Assembly: GCA_038087015.1 (NCBI GenBank) | Contig: JASBNA010000009.1 | Coordinates: 744,001-808,000, forward strand | Direction: 5' to 3' | DNA length: 64,000 bases | Source of the DNA: Cerrena zonata | Lineage: Eukaryota; Basidiomycota; Agaricomycetes; Polyporales; Cerrenaceae | In this document: piece by piece, positions 47,543-58,272 of the stretch | Numbering within the stretch: position 1 is the stretch's first letter | How the letters are laid out: each line of letters starts with the position of its first letter | Position numbers and translations under genes: made by a program | Notes under the pieces: generated by a model | Databases searched by the model: none | Told to the model about the DNA's origin: nothing | What the model saw: only the letters and a program-made list of their open reading frames with translations

Positions 47543-48394
47543 ATGCGGATCAACATTAACATCATCTTCGTCAAGACCCCCGACCCCCTGCTCCCTGTTG
47601 ATGAAAATGCTATTTCCGATGAAGCAGAACAAGAATGTTTAGCCAGGATTCAAGCAAACGACACAACGGTTTACCAATCACAAGTACGAATGGTTACTGC
47701 GACCCTCGTTGCAAAAAGTCCAACTCCGTATGAACGCTACAACATGGAATTTGTTCGCAAACACACCACTATCCCCGTTCCTCAACCTCGGTACCGTCAC
47801 TTCGAGAGCTGGCTTTTGATGGATCGAATAGAAGGACGGACGCTCGAAGACTGCTGGAATTCCTTATCCTTCTTCATGCAATTCAGAATTGCCTGCACTA
47901 TGAGGTGCTACATGAAACAGCTTCGGGGCCTGACTGGAACTGCTCCAGGCAACCCTGACCGCTGTATTGGAGGCAATATATTCGAATGCAATGAATGGGG
48001 TCCGTTCAATAATGCAAGACAATTCCGACGTTTTTGCGAAGCCTCTGCACGGTCCCAATGGATCGCCCGTACGATACAGTACACCCAAAACCGTGCAGTT
48101 GCACAGCCCCCTCCTCCTGTCATCTCACCAGAGGATTGGTCTTTGTCGTTCGCCCACGGCGACATACATATGGGTAACTTGATGCTCTCCAAAGATAGCG
48201 TACTTTGGATGGTCGATTGGGGAAGCAGTGGATACTATCCTTCGTGGATGGAGACTGCGTATATAGATACGATCTCTAATACTCACCCCAAGTCGTGGAA
48301 CCGCTGGAAATGGTTCATCGCTGGTCGCGACCCAAATTATGTTCGACAATTTTGGTCGTATACATTGACTGTTCTTGCTTGTAGGGGTTCATAA
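47543..48394 (+). CDS. Aminoglycoside-phosphotransferase-fold kinase
   Basis: Single-exon 283-residue protein of the APH/choline-kinase fold. Fungal expansions of this family phosphorylate unknown small molecules; drug resistance is not implied. VRKHTTIPVPQPRYRHFES and WLLMDRIEGRTLEDCW match the family's hinge region. FAHGDIHMGNLML is the Brenner catalytic loop (H-x-D-x4-N), and LWMVDWGSSGYYP holds the DFG-equivalent Asp. The N-lobe lysine is poorly defined; the first ~70 residues (MRININIIFVKTPDPLL onward) resemble the family only weakly, so the true start may lie elsewhere or use an upstream exon. The gene follows the GTPase-like gene by 5 bp on the same strand. Confidence 0.85.
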   Translation: MRININIIFVKTPDPLLPVDENAISDEAEQECLARIQANDTTVYQSQVRMVTATLVAKSPTPYERYNMEFVRKHTTIPVPQPRYRHFESWLLMDRIEGRTLEDCWNSLSFFMQFRIACTMRCYMKQLRGLTGTAPGNPDRCIGGNIFECNEWGPFNNARQFRRFCEASARSQWIARTIQYTQNRAVAQPPPPVISPEDWSLSFAHGDIHMGNLMLSKDSVLWMVDWGSSGYYPSWMETAYIDTISNTHPKSWNRWKWFIAGRDPNYVRQFWSYTLTVLACRGS

Positions 48395-50164
48395 CTTTAC
48401 ATGTCTACTATTTCTGCCTTACGATATCCTATTGTACTCTTTCCAAGATTGTATAACCCATTGGTTAAGACGCGATGTAATACATAGAATTTTAATGATT
48501 GCATTTCTATGGTTGTCCTCATCTTCCGCCACCTTCTGATGTTGGATATAGTAGTCTGTGACTCGACACGATGTATTTCGATCTCTTCACGGACACCTAC
48601 CTTCATCTGTCCTCAGGCCGCAAGACCCAGCCGTCTGCAAACGGTGCAATTAACTGAGCTTCCAGTAAAGACAGCCACCTTGGTCTTGCGTACTGTGCAT
48701 AACCAGGGGCCAAAGCCCCTTCCAGGATCTATACACCTGATAGACCATGGGTGTGAAGGGGCAAGCTGGCAAGTTTCCGATGCACTTCCAAGAATGTGCC
48801 TGGCAGGGTCGGTGCTATTTTAGTAAATGTTTAGTGCTCAAACTTTCAACAACCAGGTTGGTCGAGAGGCTGTGAGAAGCTCGAAAGAAGGAACAGATTT
48901 GTCATTTTCCGAGAGGAATTCGGATGACAGGTGTAGAGCTTCCTGGTCGTCTCTGCTCAGGATATCCAGGGAGCCGAACTGTTTCATCAGAAAGGTCAGG
49001 AAAATGCATTATAACCCATCCCAATGGGTGTCCTACAGTGATCCCTGGCGTATGCACTAAAATGTTCGTGTAACGGTCGAACGGTCGCAAACATCGAATA
49101 CAGGTATTGCCATATCGAACGTGGTGATCGGGCGGTTGTTGCGGCCCGGTCCAATGATCATCTCGGGCGGTGGGCTGAACTTGACTCGGACTCGGCCCAA
49201 ACATCATTGGTATGCAGATCAAACTTACTGAGTGTGTAGTGAACTATTCTCGTCATACCCCAGTCTCTTTCTTGCTTATTGCAGCGGTGAGCCCTCGTTC
49301 TAGGATACACCTAGGTCATCTAGATTGCGTATATGGACCACCGATACTAATGACAACTGCTCTGGACTGGATTGAATGCGTACTGTGCAGGAGCTACAGA
49401 GAATTCTGCAAACCGTACTCATAGCTGGGAATCCTGTAAGTGATAGAAACTTGGAGAAGAGCTTATGGGGATACGTTGGAAAGCGACAGAAAGAAAACGC
49501 CCGGACTGTGCAGCGGTAAAGGAGTACGAAAGGCAAGTCTTTCAAGAAGATCGGAGCTCAAAGCGAAGCTATTACTGTGATTAAAGAAACAAGATCGCAC
49601 CTCGCCGCTGTCCGGAGACGAGGCACACCGTAACAACGTCAGCAGCCTACCTCCTCTTTAGCGAACCTCAACAATAAAGTATAAGACTATACGGAATGTT
49701 GGTTCGTTCACTCTCCTCACTCCTCTGACTCACCTCCATCCAAAACTCTGGACCTGGTTTGTTCAGCCATAAAGAAAGGGCTGGGGAGAATTGTATCTTA
49801 TTTATCATGTTCATGGGTCCTTCCAACAGGTACGACCGCTCAAATTTTCCTCTACATCTTCTGGTAACTTGAAATCCGTCACACTACAAAATCATACGTT
49901 TCCATTCGTACCTAGCTCAGAGATACTCTAGGCTTAACTTGACGTGAGTAATCATGTCATCTCTACTTCTTTCTTCTGATTCTCACTGATGTAACTCAAT
50001 GCGTCTCCGTTAGGGCGTTGCGTGTTGGGCATACAGATGTAATTTTGGACTTCATGATGAAAAAAGTATCGTCACTTTTCTTGTAAGCGTAAAGTTAGAT
50101 CCGGTAGAGTCGGCCGGTGTAGTCTACTGCCCTTAAGGGAACGGAGTAATGCTAAGTTTACAGG
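48395..50164. other. Spacer leading into the secreted-protein array
   Basis: No gene supported. From about 49190 rightwards it resembles sequence upstream of copy C (about 52860-53480) and downstream of copy D (about 56100-56260), so the duplicated unit starts near here. Confidence 0.5.
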
Positions 50165-50170
50165 TATAAA
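50165..50170 (+). promoter_or_regulatory. TATA box, copy A
   Basis: TATAAA 97 bp before the ATG. Matching boxes lie at 51844-51849, 53485-53490 and 55181-55186, each 97-100 bp before the start and followed by GAGTACAAGAACT-like sequence. Confidence 0.75.
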
Positions 50171-50261
50171 GAGTACAAGAACTCAGCTATTCAACCCTCA
50201 GCACTTCACTGAACTGCGTCTGAACATCTACGAGCTCTTCAATCCGCTTTTATCCCGAGAA

Positions 50262-50922
50262 ATGCAATTCACTTTCGCCAAGCTCCTCGCCGTCCTTGCT
50301 GCCACCGTAGCTGTTACTGCTTTGCCCGCCACTGAGACGGAGGCAGTAAGTAATTCCAAGACCCTGATACATATTATATACTAACACCCAGTGTTATGCA
50401 GAAGAGCGCTGCTCCTTCCCCTATTGGCCCAGCTGTTGGCGCCCCCTCTCCTGCTTCTGAGGCAAGTACATAGACATACAGCGATATACGATATCTCGCT
50501 CAACGTCACATTTCAGTTGAGCCCCCTAGACTTCAACGTTGGCGCGGTTTGGACCGACGCTAACATGGGTGGCAACGCGGGATTCCTTAACGTTGATGCT
50601 ATTCCGAGTGGATGCAGGAACTTTGTCCCAGCCTTCACTGACGATATCTCTTCAATTGAAGTTGACCCGGGATTTCTCTGTGTCTTTTTCATGTAAGCTC
50701 TCCAGCTCTTTTCCCATTACATTTTGCTGGAAATACTCAACAAAATATTCAGCGATATTAACTGCGGCGGGGCTGCTATCACCGTCGAGAATGGTGCCTT
50801 TCTACCCGACTTGAATGGTTCCAACTTCCAGGACAGTCTCTCTTCTTTTGAATGCTTCGGTATGTTTATCATGTTAGTTGCCTTTGCTCTTTGAGTACTT
50901 AAAAACCCTCCCAGCGAACTGA
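50262..50922 (+). CDS. Small secreted betagamma-crystallin-like protein, copy A
   Basis: Five exons (50262-50345, 50402-50461, 50517-50692, 50753-50859, 50915-50922) give 144 residues. The signal peptide is MQFTFAKLLAVLAATVAVTA, followed by LPATETEA and a Pro/Ala/Ser linker. The mature domain holds GAVWTDANMGGNAGFLNV, ISSIEVDPGFLCVFFIDINC and ITVENGAFLPDLNG, ending SLSSFECFAN. Paired aromatic-x-D-x-N-x-GG strips resemble betagamma-crystallin Greek-key motifs; the assignment is tentative. Intron 2 is GC-AG (GAG|GCAAGT). The last coding exon is 8 nt. Confidence 0.85.
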
Positions 50923-51942
50923 TTCTGAATGTATCCAATGGTTCGGTTACTGATCTGTCATAGCACCGTTATTATAGCTGTACTTCCGCTGTACTCATCT
51001 ATATCGGACACAGATATCGAATAACAGCTAACATTACATTGAGCGTGGTGGATGATTGCTAAGGAACTCATGGTATTCTATACGGATACATGCATACTAT
51101 GTCTGCAACCGTTTTCCCGATTCTCCGTGGTACCATCACGGAATATGACATCTGATCCATGAGACAACCGTTCGTACTACCTGCTTCAATCCGGTTCCGG
51201 ACAGTTTCAACTGTGTCCACATGGATATTCCTTTCCGTCTCAAAACATTGTTGTGTCCTGTGCATAACCTGTTCTAAAGCTTCTTCAGTATTGTGTAAAT
51301 GTCCCCGACAATATGAGTACTAACTTTCAGAACGCAAGGATTGGGGTATTGATATCCTTGTGGAACGATGTACAGGTAAGCTCTGCCCCATTGATCTCAT
51401 CCTGCTCATGTTCCATAAGGTGAGTATGCGCCAAAGATCGGAACTACGAATTGTATTTTGATACCTAGGATCAGGTATCATTCATTTCGGCATCCGGGTC
51501 CTGACGCTGCAAAATCTGATACTTGCATATTTCTAAGGGACTATACATGCGTTTTCATTCGACACGGCATACTTTGACCATCGCTGAGATACTCCGAAAC
51601 TAACTTGAAGTCAGTCATACTTTCCGATTGTCATATGATGACATAATTCAGTGTACATATCTCCATTAGGACGCTGTATCTTGAGTGTACAGGTGCATTT
51701 TCGCAGACAAGTGGACTTCATGATGATCCCTTGCCAAGCAAACGGCAGCGTCACTTTTATCGGGTGCGTGTAGTTAGGTCCGATAGAGTCGGCTGTTGTA
51801 GTTTTCTGAGCTTTGGCAAAGAGAGTGACGCTGGTTTGAAAGGTATAAAAAGTACAGAACTTCAGCTATTGATTCCCCAGCGTTCCACTGCCCTGCTTTT
51901 GAATAACTCTTAGTTCTTCAACTCGCTTACCCTCTGAGAATC

Positions 51943-52595
51943 ATGCAGTTCACTTTCACCAAGCTCATCGCCGTCCTTGCTGCCACCGTAGCCGTTACTG
52001 CTCTGCCCGCCACTGAGACGGAGGCAGTAAGTAATTCCAAGATCATAATACATCTCTATACTGACACCAATTGTTGAGCAGAACAGCGCTGCTCCTTCCC
52101 CTCTTGGTCCCGCTGTTGGTGCCCCTTCTCCTGCTTCTGAGGCAAGTATATAGACCTACAGGGGTATGCGATATCTCGCTCAACGTCGCATTTTAGGTGA
52201 TCCCCCTAGACTTCAACGTTGGCGCAGTTTGGACCAACGCTAACAAGGGTGGAACCGCGGGATTCATCAACGTTGGTGGTATCCCAAGTGGATGCCGTAA
52301 CTTTGTCTCTCCCTTCATCGACAGCATCTCTTCACTTTCAGTTGACAAGGGATTCCGTTGTGTCTTTTTTATGTAAGATCTCTAGCCTTTTATCCTCTAT
52401 ATTTTTCTAATAAGGCATTTAGTGATGCTAACTGCAAGGGAGCCTCTATCACTGTTCGAGATGGTGCCTTTGTAGCCAACTTGGATGGTACCAACTTCCA
52501 GGACAGTCTCTCTTCTTTTGAATGCTTCGGTATGTCTCTTACTCATTATATGCTTTTGTTTTATAAAATGCTTAAAACCCCTCGCAGCGAACTGA
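51943..52595 (+). CDS. Small secreted betagamma-crystallin-like protein, copy B
   Basis: Same five-exon plan as copy A. Signal peptide MQFTFTKLIAVLAATVAVTA, then LPATETEA and an NSAAPSPLGPAVGAPSP linker. The mature part reads VIPLDFNVGAVWTNANKGG, FINVGGIPSGCRNF, LSVDKGFRCVFFIDANC and ASITVRDGAFVANLDG, ending SFECFAN. Intron 2 starts GCAAGT at 52142. The TATA box is at 51844. It is nearly identical to copy D in the mature domain. Confidence 0.85.
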
Positions 52596-53584
52596 TTCTG
52601 AATGTATCCAACGGTTTGATTATCCATATGTATTAAACAACGTTGTTACAGTTGCTCTTCTGCTGTATCAGTACGTATCAGAAATTGAACTACAACTATT
52701 GCCATATTGAGCGCGAATGATCACAATGATCGGGAGACGCAGTCAATGATATGATATGTTTATGGTTGCCTTCGTCGGTAGCTCCGCGTAGCTGAGGTAG
52801 TATAGATGAATCAGCGACAGGCTACCGTAGGGACCGAGTGTCTACGGGAACGAAATGGTTTTCCAGATGTTGAGCTTGATAGTATACAAACCAAACTTTA
52901 CTAGTTAGTCGACTGATCTCCTTGCATCCCAAACTCTTTCTCATTCTAACAGCGAGCTCTCGCTCCCGGTGACTCGGATTCACTTCAGGTTGACTGGTCG
53001 ACTAAATAGTCCCAAACCCTTGCATAAGTAACTGTGGCAGTGAAGCCTGGACGAGATGTCTCGGCGCTCTCCGAGGCTGTGTGACCGGTGTGACCGTGTC
53101 TCCAGCGGATACACTGAGGACTCACTGGCAGGTGACTCAAGCTCAAGGCACACCATAACATCGTCCTCTTCAACAAATAGCAACGAACTAATCCTCGAGA
53201 ACAAAAAATTATGGGACTATATGGAAAGTTGGTTTGTTCTATCTCACTCCCCTCCGTCCTCTCCTCCGGATCTCATTTGTTCAGCTAATTCTAGATGATA
53301 TAACTCAATGCAGCTCCGTTAGGACGTTGCGTGTTGAGAATACGGATGTAGCTTTGGATTTCATGATGATCCACAACCAAGAAAGCATTAGTGCCACTCT
53401 TTTGGAACGTGAAGTCAGGTCCGAAACTGTCAGCCGTCGTAATTTCCTGTCCTTAAAGGAACAGAGTAACGCAGGTTTTACGGGTATAAAGAGCACAAGA
53501 ACTTAGCTATTTACTCCCCAGCAATTCGCTGATCTGCTTCTGAACAACTACGAGCTCTTCAATCCCCTTGCGTTCTGAGAAATC

Positions 53585-54232
53585 ATGCAATTCACATTCA
53601 CCAAGCTCATCACTGTCCTTGCTGCTATGCCCGCCACTGAGACGAAGACAGTAAGTAATTCCAACACCCAGATACGGTCTGTATACTGACATCCATCGTT
53701 GGGCAGCATAACGCTGCTCCTTCCCCTATTAGTCCCGCTGTTGGTGCTCCTACCCCTGCTACTGAGGCAAGCACATATGATACTTACGGCGATATAAAAT
53801 ACTTCGCTCATCGTTACATTTCAGTTGGGTCCCCTAGACTTCGATGTTGAGAAGGCTTGGACCGACGCTAACAGAGGTGGCCACGAGGGATTCATCAACG
53901 TTGATAGTATTCCGAGTGGATGTGAGAACTTGGTCTCAACCTTCATTGACGATATCTCCTCAATTGAAGTTGATCCGGGCTTTCTCTGTGTCTTTTTCAT
54001 GTAAGATCTCCAGCTCTTTTCCCATCACATTTTGCTAGAAATACTCAACATATTATTCAGCGATATTAACTGCAGCGGGGCTTCTGTCACTATTCAGGAT
54101 GGTGCCTTTGTACCCGATTTGGATGGTACCAACTTCCAGGACAGTCTCTCTTCTCTCGAATGCTTCGGTATGTCTATCATCTTAGTCGCTTATGCTCTTT
54201 TGAGTGCTTAAAAAACTCTCCCAGCGAACTGA
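53585..54232 (+). CDS. Betagamma-crystallin-like protein, copy C, shortened signal peptide
   Basis: Same gene plan, but the leader is MQFTFTKLITVLAAMPATET. Relative to copy A it lacks six residues of the hydrophobic core (between LAA and PATET), so secretion may be weak or lost. The mature domain has LGPLDFDVEKAWTDANRGG, FINVDSIPSGCENL, IEVDPGFLCVFFIDINC and ASVTIQDGAFVPDLDG, ending SLECFAN. Intron 2 starts GCAAGC at 53767. The TATA box is at 53485. Some residues have drifted (EKAW for GAVW), but the frame is open. Confidence 0.75.
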
Positions 54233-55280
54233 TTCTGAATGTTTCCAACGGTTCGGTTACTGATCTGTCACGACACTGTTATTATAGCTGTTCTTTCGCT
54301 GTACTCCTCCATACCAGAAACCGAAATCGAATTATAGCTATTACCACATCGAGCGTGGTGACTGATCGCTAAGGAGTCCGTGGCATTCTATACTGATACA
54401 TGCTTACTATGTCTGCACCCGTTCTCCCGATTCTCTGTGGTACCATCTTGGACGGGCGACCGTGGAATATTATCCATTCCGCACTACCTGCTTTGATCCG
54501 ATTCCGGATAGTTTCAGCTGTGTTCATATTATTGGGGACGTTTACACGGTGCTGAGGGGACTTTAAAACAGGGTATGCACGGGACGCATTCAAGGCAGGC
54601 TAGAGTGGCTGTCTTTACTGGAAACCCAGCTACTTGTAATGTTTTGAGAAGGTCTCTCCATGCGAAGGCAAGGGTTGGGGTATCAGGATCCATATGGAAC
54701 GATGTAGTATAGGTAAGCCCATTGGACTCATCCAGCTCACCGTCCGTATACTGAGTATGCGGTGAAGGTCGGAACTATTAATAGGTTTTGATGCAAGGAC
54801 ATGACGCCTAGTATCAGGCACCATTCTGGCCCTCTGCGCTGCAGAAATGTGATACTTACGTGCGACCATACATACGCTTCCATTCAATACGGCATACCTT
54901 GACCATGGCTGCAATACTTTAGAGCCTGAGCTACCTTGAAGTGTGTCATACTTTTTCCGATATTCCGAGATGACATAATTCAATGTATCTCCATTGAGAT
55001 GTTGAGTATTGAGTGCACAGATGTAATTTTGCAGACAGACGAGTTTCATTATGATTCCTTGCCAAGAAAACAGCAGCGTCACTTTTTTCGGATTTCTCGG
55101 AAGCATCAACTCAGGTCCCGCAGGGTCGGCCGTCGTAATTTTGTGCCCTTTGGAAAACAGAGTGACGCTGGCTTGAAGAGTATAAAGAGTACAAAAACTC
55201 AGCTATTGATTTCCCAGAACTCCACTGTTCTGCTTCTGAATAACTCCTAGTTCTTTAACTCACTCATCCTCTGAGAAACC

Positions 55281-55936
55281 ATGCAATTCACTTTCACCAA
55301 CCTCATCGCCGTCCTTGCTGCAACGGCAGCTGCTACTGCTATGCCCGCCACTGGGACGAAGGCAGTAAGTAATTCTCAGACCCTGATGCATTTTCTCTAA
55401 TGACACCAATTGTTGAGCAGAACAACGCTGCTCCTTCTCCTCTTGGTCCCGCTGTTGGTGCCCCCTCTCCCGCTTCTGAGGCAAGTACATAAACCTACGG
55501 GGGTATGCGATATCTCGCTCAACGTCACATTTTAGGTGATCCCCCTAGACTTTAACGTTGGCGCAGTTTGGACCAACGCTAACAAGGGTGGAACCGCGGG
55601 ATTCATCAACGTTGGTGGTATCCCAAGCGGATGCCGTAACTTTGTCTCTCCCTTCATCGACAGCATCTCTTCACTTTCTGTTGACAAGGGATTCCGTTGT
55701 GTCTTTTTTATGTAAGATCTCTAGCCTTTTATCCTCTTAATTCTTCTTAATAAGGCATTTAGTGATGCTAATTGCAACGGGGCCTCTATCACTGTTCGGG
55801 ATGGAGCCTTTGTAGCCAACTTGGATGGTACCAACTTCCAGGACAGTCTCTCTTCTTTTGAATGCTTCGGTATGTCTATTATTCATTATATACTTTCGTT
55901 TTATGAATTGCTTATGACACCCTCTTAGCCAACTGA
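55281..55936 (+). CDS. Small secreted betagamma-crystallin-like protein, copy D
   Basis: Five-exon plan as in copy A. Signal peptide MQFTFTNLIAVLAATAAATA, then MPATGTKA and an NNAAPSPLGPAVGAPSP linker. The mature domain matches copy B (TNANKGGTAGFINVGG, SVDKGFRCVFFIDANC, ITVRDGAFVANLDG). Intron 2 starts GCAAGT at 55481. The final 8-nt coding piece here begins CC instead of CG but still encodes A-N-stop. The array ends after this gene. Confidence 0.85.
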
Positions 55937-56264
55937 TTCTAAGTGTATCCAACGGCTTGATTATTGACATGTATTAAACAACGTTGTTACAGTTGCTCTT
56001 TCGCTGTACTAGTACATACCAGAAATCGAACTACAACCATTACCATATTGAGCGTGAATGATCGCAATGATCGAGAGGTTGTGGCGCAGCCTTGTGCCCA
56101 ACAGTGACTCTATTGGGTTGAACTTGAGCTTGAACTTGAAGGAGCACTCACTGCATGCAGACCATACTTATCGAGTAGTAAACTATTCTCACTGCATCCT
56201 TCTTGTAAGTCCCTCTTATAGAATACTTCCGGGTCATCTAGAATCACTTCAAGTTCACTGGATT
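55937..56264. other. Array/PDK junction
   Basis: Contains a partial third copy of the array boundary (56140-56260), running directly into the PDK-type gene start. It must act as that gene's promoter. Confidence 0.55.
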
Positions 56265-57865
56265 ATGCGTCGTTCGCCGGTGTCACTGCGTGGTCTTTGT
56301 GACCTAACTCTGAGGTTTCCTAGGAGGCCATGGTCTCGCCATAAGGTTTACGTGCGAGAATACTCTAATCTACCTAACACGAGCTTGTTTGGTTCAGCTT
56401 CGTCAGACGCTCCGTCTGCAGCTGAAATTGCCCCACTTCTGGCCGAATTTGCTTCACATCCACCGATGCCACTAAAGCTGTCTACATTGCTCTCATTCGG
56501 CCGACCCCTTTCTGAAGAGTCTGTGATGCAGTCTGTTGACTATGTCCTTACGGAGGTCCCACGTTTATTCGGACTCCGTGTCCGCAATCTCGAAGCACTA
56601 CCTTTCATTGTCGGGATGAACCCTTTCATTGCTCGAATATTGTCCGCCCATCGTCGAGCCTTCCAGGTACTAGCTACTTTTCCAGCTGTAAAGACCTTGG
56701 AAGAGAATGTTCAATTTACTCGTCAACTGGAAGCTCTTGTCCAAGCCCATGCCAATGACATACCACTAATGGCGAAAGGGTAAGCATGCACCTATGTATC
56801 CCTTCGATACACATTCCCTATACAAACACTAAGAATGTAACTCAGACCAGTATTTTAGCTTTCAGGAATGTTCGCGCTACTTGTCCTCGGAACAAATTTC
56901 GCAGTTCCTCGATTCTGCCATTCGAAATCGCATCGCCGTTCGTCTCATTGCAGAGCAACATATTGCTCTGTCTAGAAGTCTCGAACTCCCGAAACATCAG
57001 CACAATAATCACATAGGTATTGTTAATATGAAATGCTCGCCGAAAGACATGATCCGGATGTGTGGTTCGTTCGTTCACGATCTGAGCGAGGCTACCTTGG
57101 GTGCTAGCCCTGAAATCATCATTGACGGTGACGTTGATGCAACATTTGCGTAAGTATATCTTTTCCATATTCTACGCGTATTCTCAACTTGGTTCTCTGT
57201 GATAGCTATGTACCTGTACATCTCGAATATCTCCTCACAGAAATACTCAAAAACTCTTTCCGAGCCTCCGTGGAGCGACATCACAAGAGTGGCTCCTCTC
57301 AGCCTATCCCACCGGTTGTCATCACCATTTCACCACCGCAGCATAACCAATCTTCAAGACATCCCAATCCTGCCTTCCTCAGCATGCGAATACGTGACCA
57401 GGGTGGAGGAGTTCCAGAAGCAAATCTATCTCAAATATTTTCGTACTCCTTCACAACGGCAGGCCGAACTTCAGGTATCTATGATAGTGATGAAGACAGT
57501 GGCGGAGGTCCATATGCTGCTCAACACGTAGGCGGAAGTGCTTCTGTTGATGCCCATTCGGGCAGTATGGGAGGAGCTAGTTTGTTTGGTGATATCGTCG
57601 GAAGAGGAGTTCAAGTTGGAATGGGTACAATCGCAGGCCTAGGATATGGTTTGCCAATGAGCCGACTATACGCAAAGTATGATCACTGTCTATTCCCAAC
57701 GTCTCCCACACGCTCACATTGTTTTTGTATAGGTATTTCGGTGGATCTCTGGACTTTGTGTCTCTGGATGGTTGGGGGAGTGATGTTTTTGTCAAACTTC
57801 GTTCTTTGGATGATGCCGAGGACATCGAGATCGGTGGTCAGAGTTATCAGGCGGCGAATGTGTAG
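56265..57865 (+). CDS. Mitochondrial PDK/BCKDK-type protein kinase
   Basis: GHKL-fold kinase of the mitochondrial pyruvate or branched-chain 2-oxoacid dehydrogenase kinase family, which inactivates the E1 subunit by phosphorylation. The Arg-rich N-terminus MRRSPVSLRGLCDLTLRF and RRPWSRHK suit mitochondrial import. The regulatory bundle spans LSTLLSFGRPLSEESVMQS to RNRIAVRLIAEQHIAL. The ATP site holds LTEILKNSFRAS (N box), RIRDQGGGVPEANLSQIFSY (G1) and AGLGYGLPMSRLYAKYFGG (G2). The C-terminus is IGGQSYQAANV. Spacing in the bundle looks more like fungal Pkp2/BCKDK-type than classical Pkp1, but I cannot separate them firmly. Four introns are visible. Confidence 0.92.
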
Positions 57866-58272
57866 AAGGAACTCCATGATAGAAAACTAGAATGTCATGT
57901 TATATATCAATCACACCGGTATTCCGAGAGATGCGATGTCATTACTGTGGAATTTGCAGAGGGATACTAATGATGCGATCTGAAGGGGACGTGATGTGCA
58001 AAAAAATTGTGAAAATAAGGGGGAAACAACCAGCAGTGAAGAGTACGTAACAGAGAACTTGAAAGGAAAACATGAGACTAATCGTGCAAAGAAGAGAGCA
58101 AGTAGCGGCTGGTCCGCAGCCGGGTGAAATACACTTTGGAAAAGGGTATGTGACAAACAACTAACTAGAGATAGGACGAATAGGTAGACTCGCTAGCGTG
58201 TCGAGAGCATTGTCATGTGCCCGAGGGATATAAGATAAATAATGGTCAGTTGGTTCCCGATCCTTCAAAAAG
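57866..58272. other. Convergent spacer
   Basis: 3'-3' spacer between the PDK-type gene and the DYRK gene. No gene seen. Confidence 0.55.

Larger units (their letters stand above)
49190..56260. repeat. Tandem array, about 3.3-kb two-gene unit repeated twice
   Basis: Four related genes start at 50262, 51943, 53585 and 55281. Distances A-to-C (3,323 bp) and B-to-D (3,338 bp) match. A resembles C (TDANxGG, IEVDPGFLCVFF) and B resembles D (TNANKGGTAGFINVGG, LSVDKGFRCVFF), both in protein and in introns. A boundary sequence (ATGCAGA.CA.ACTTA and AACTATTCTC) recurs at about 49212-49255 and 56155-56200. Confidence 0.8.
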
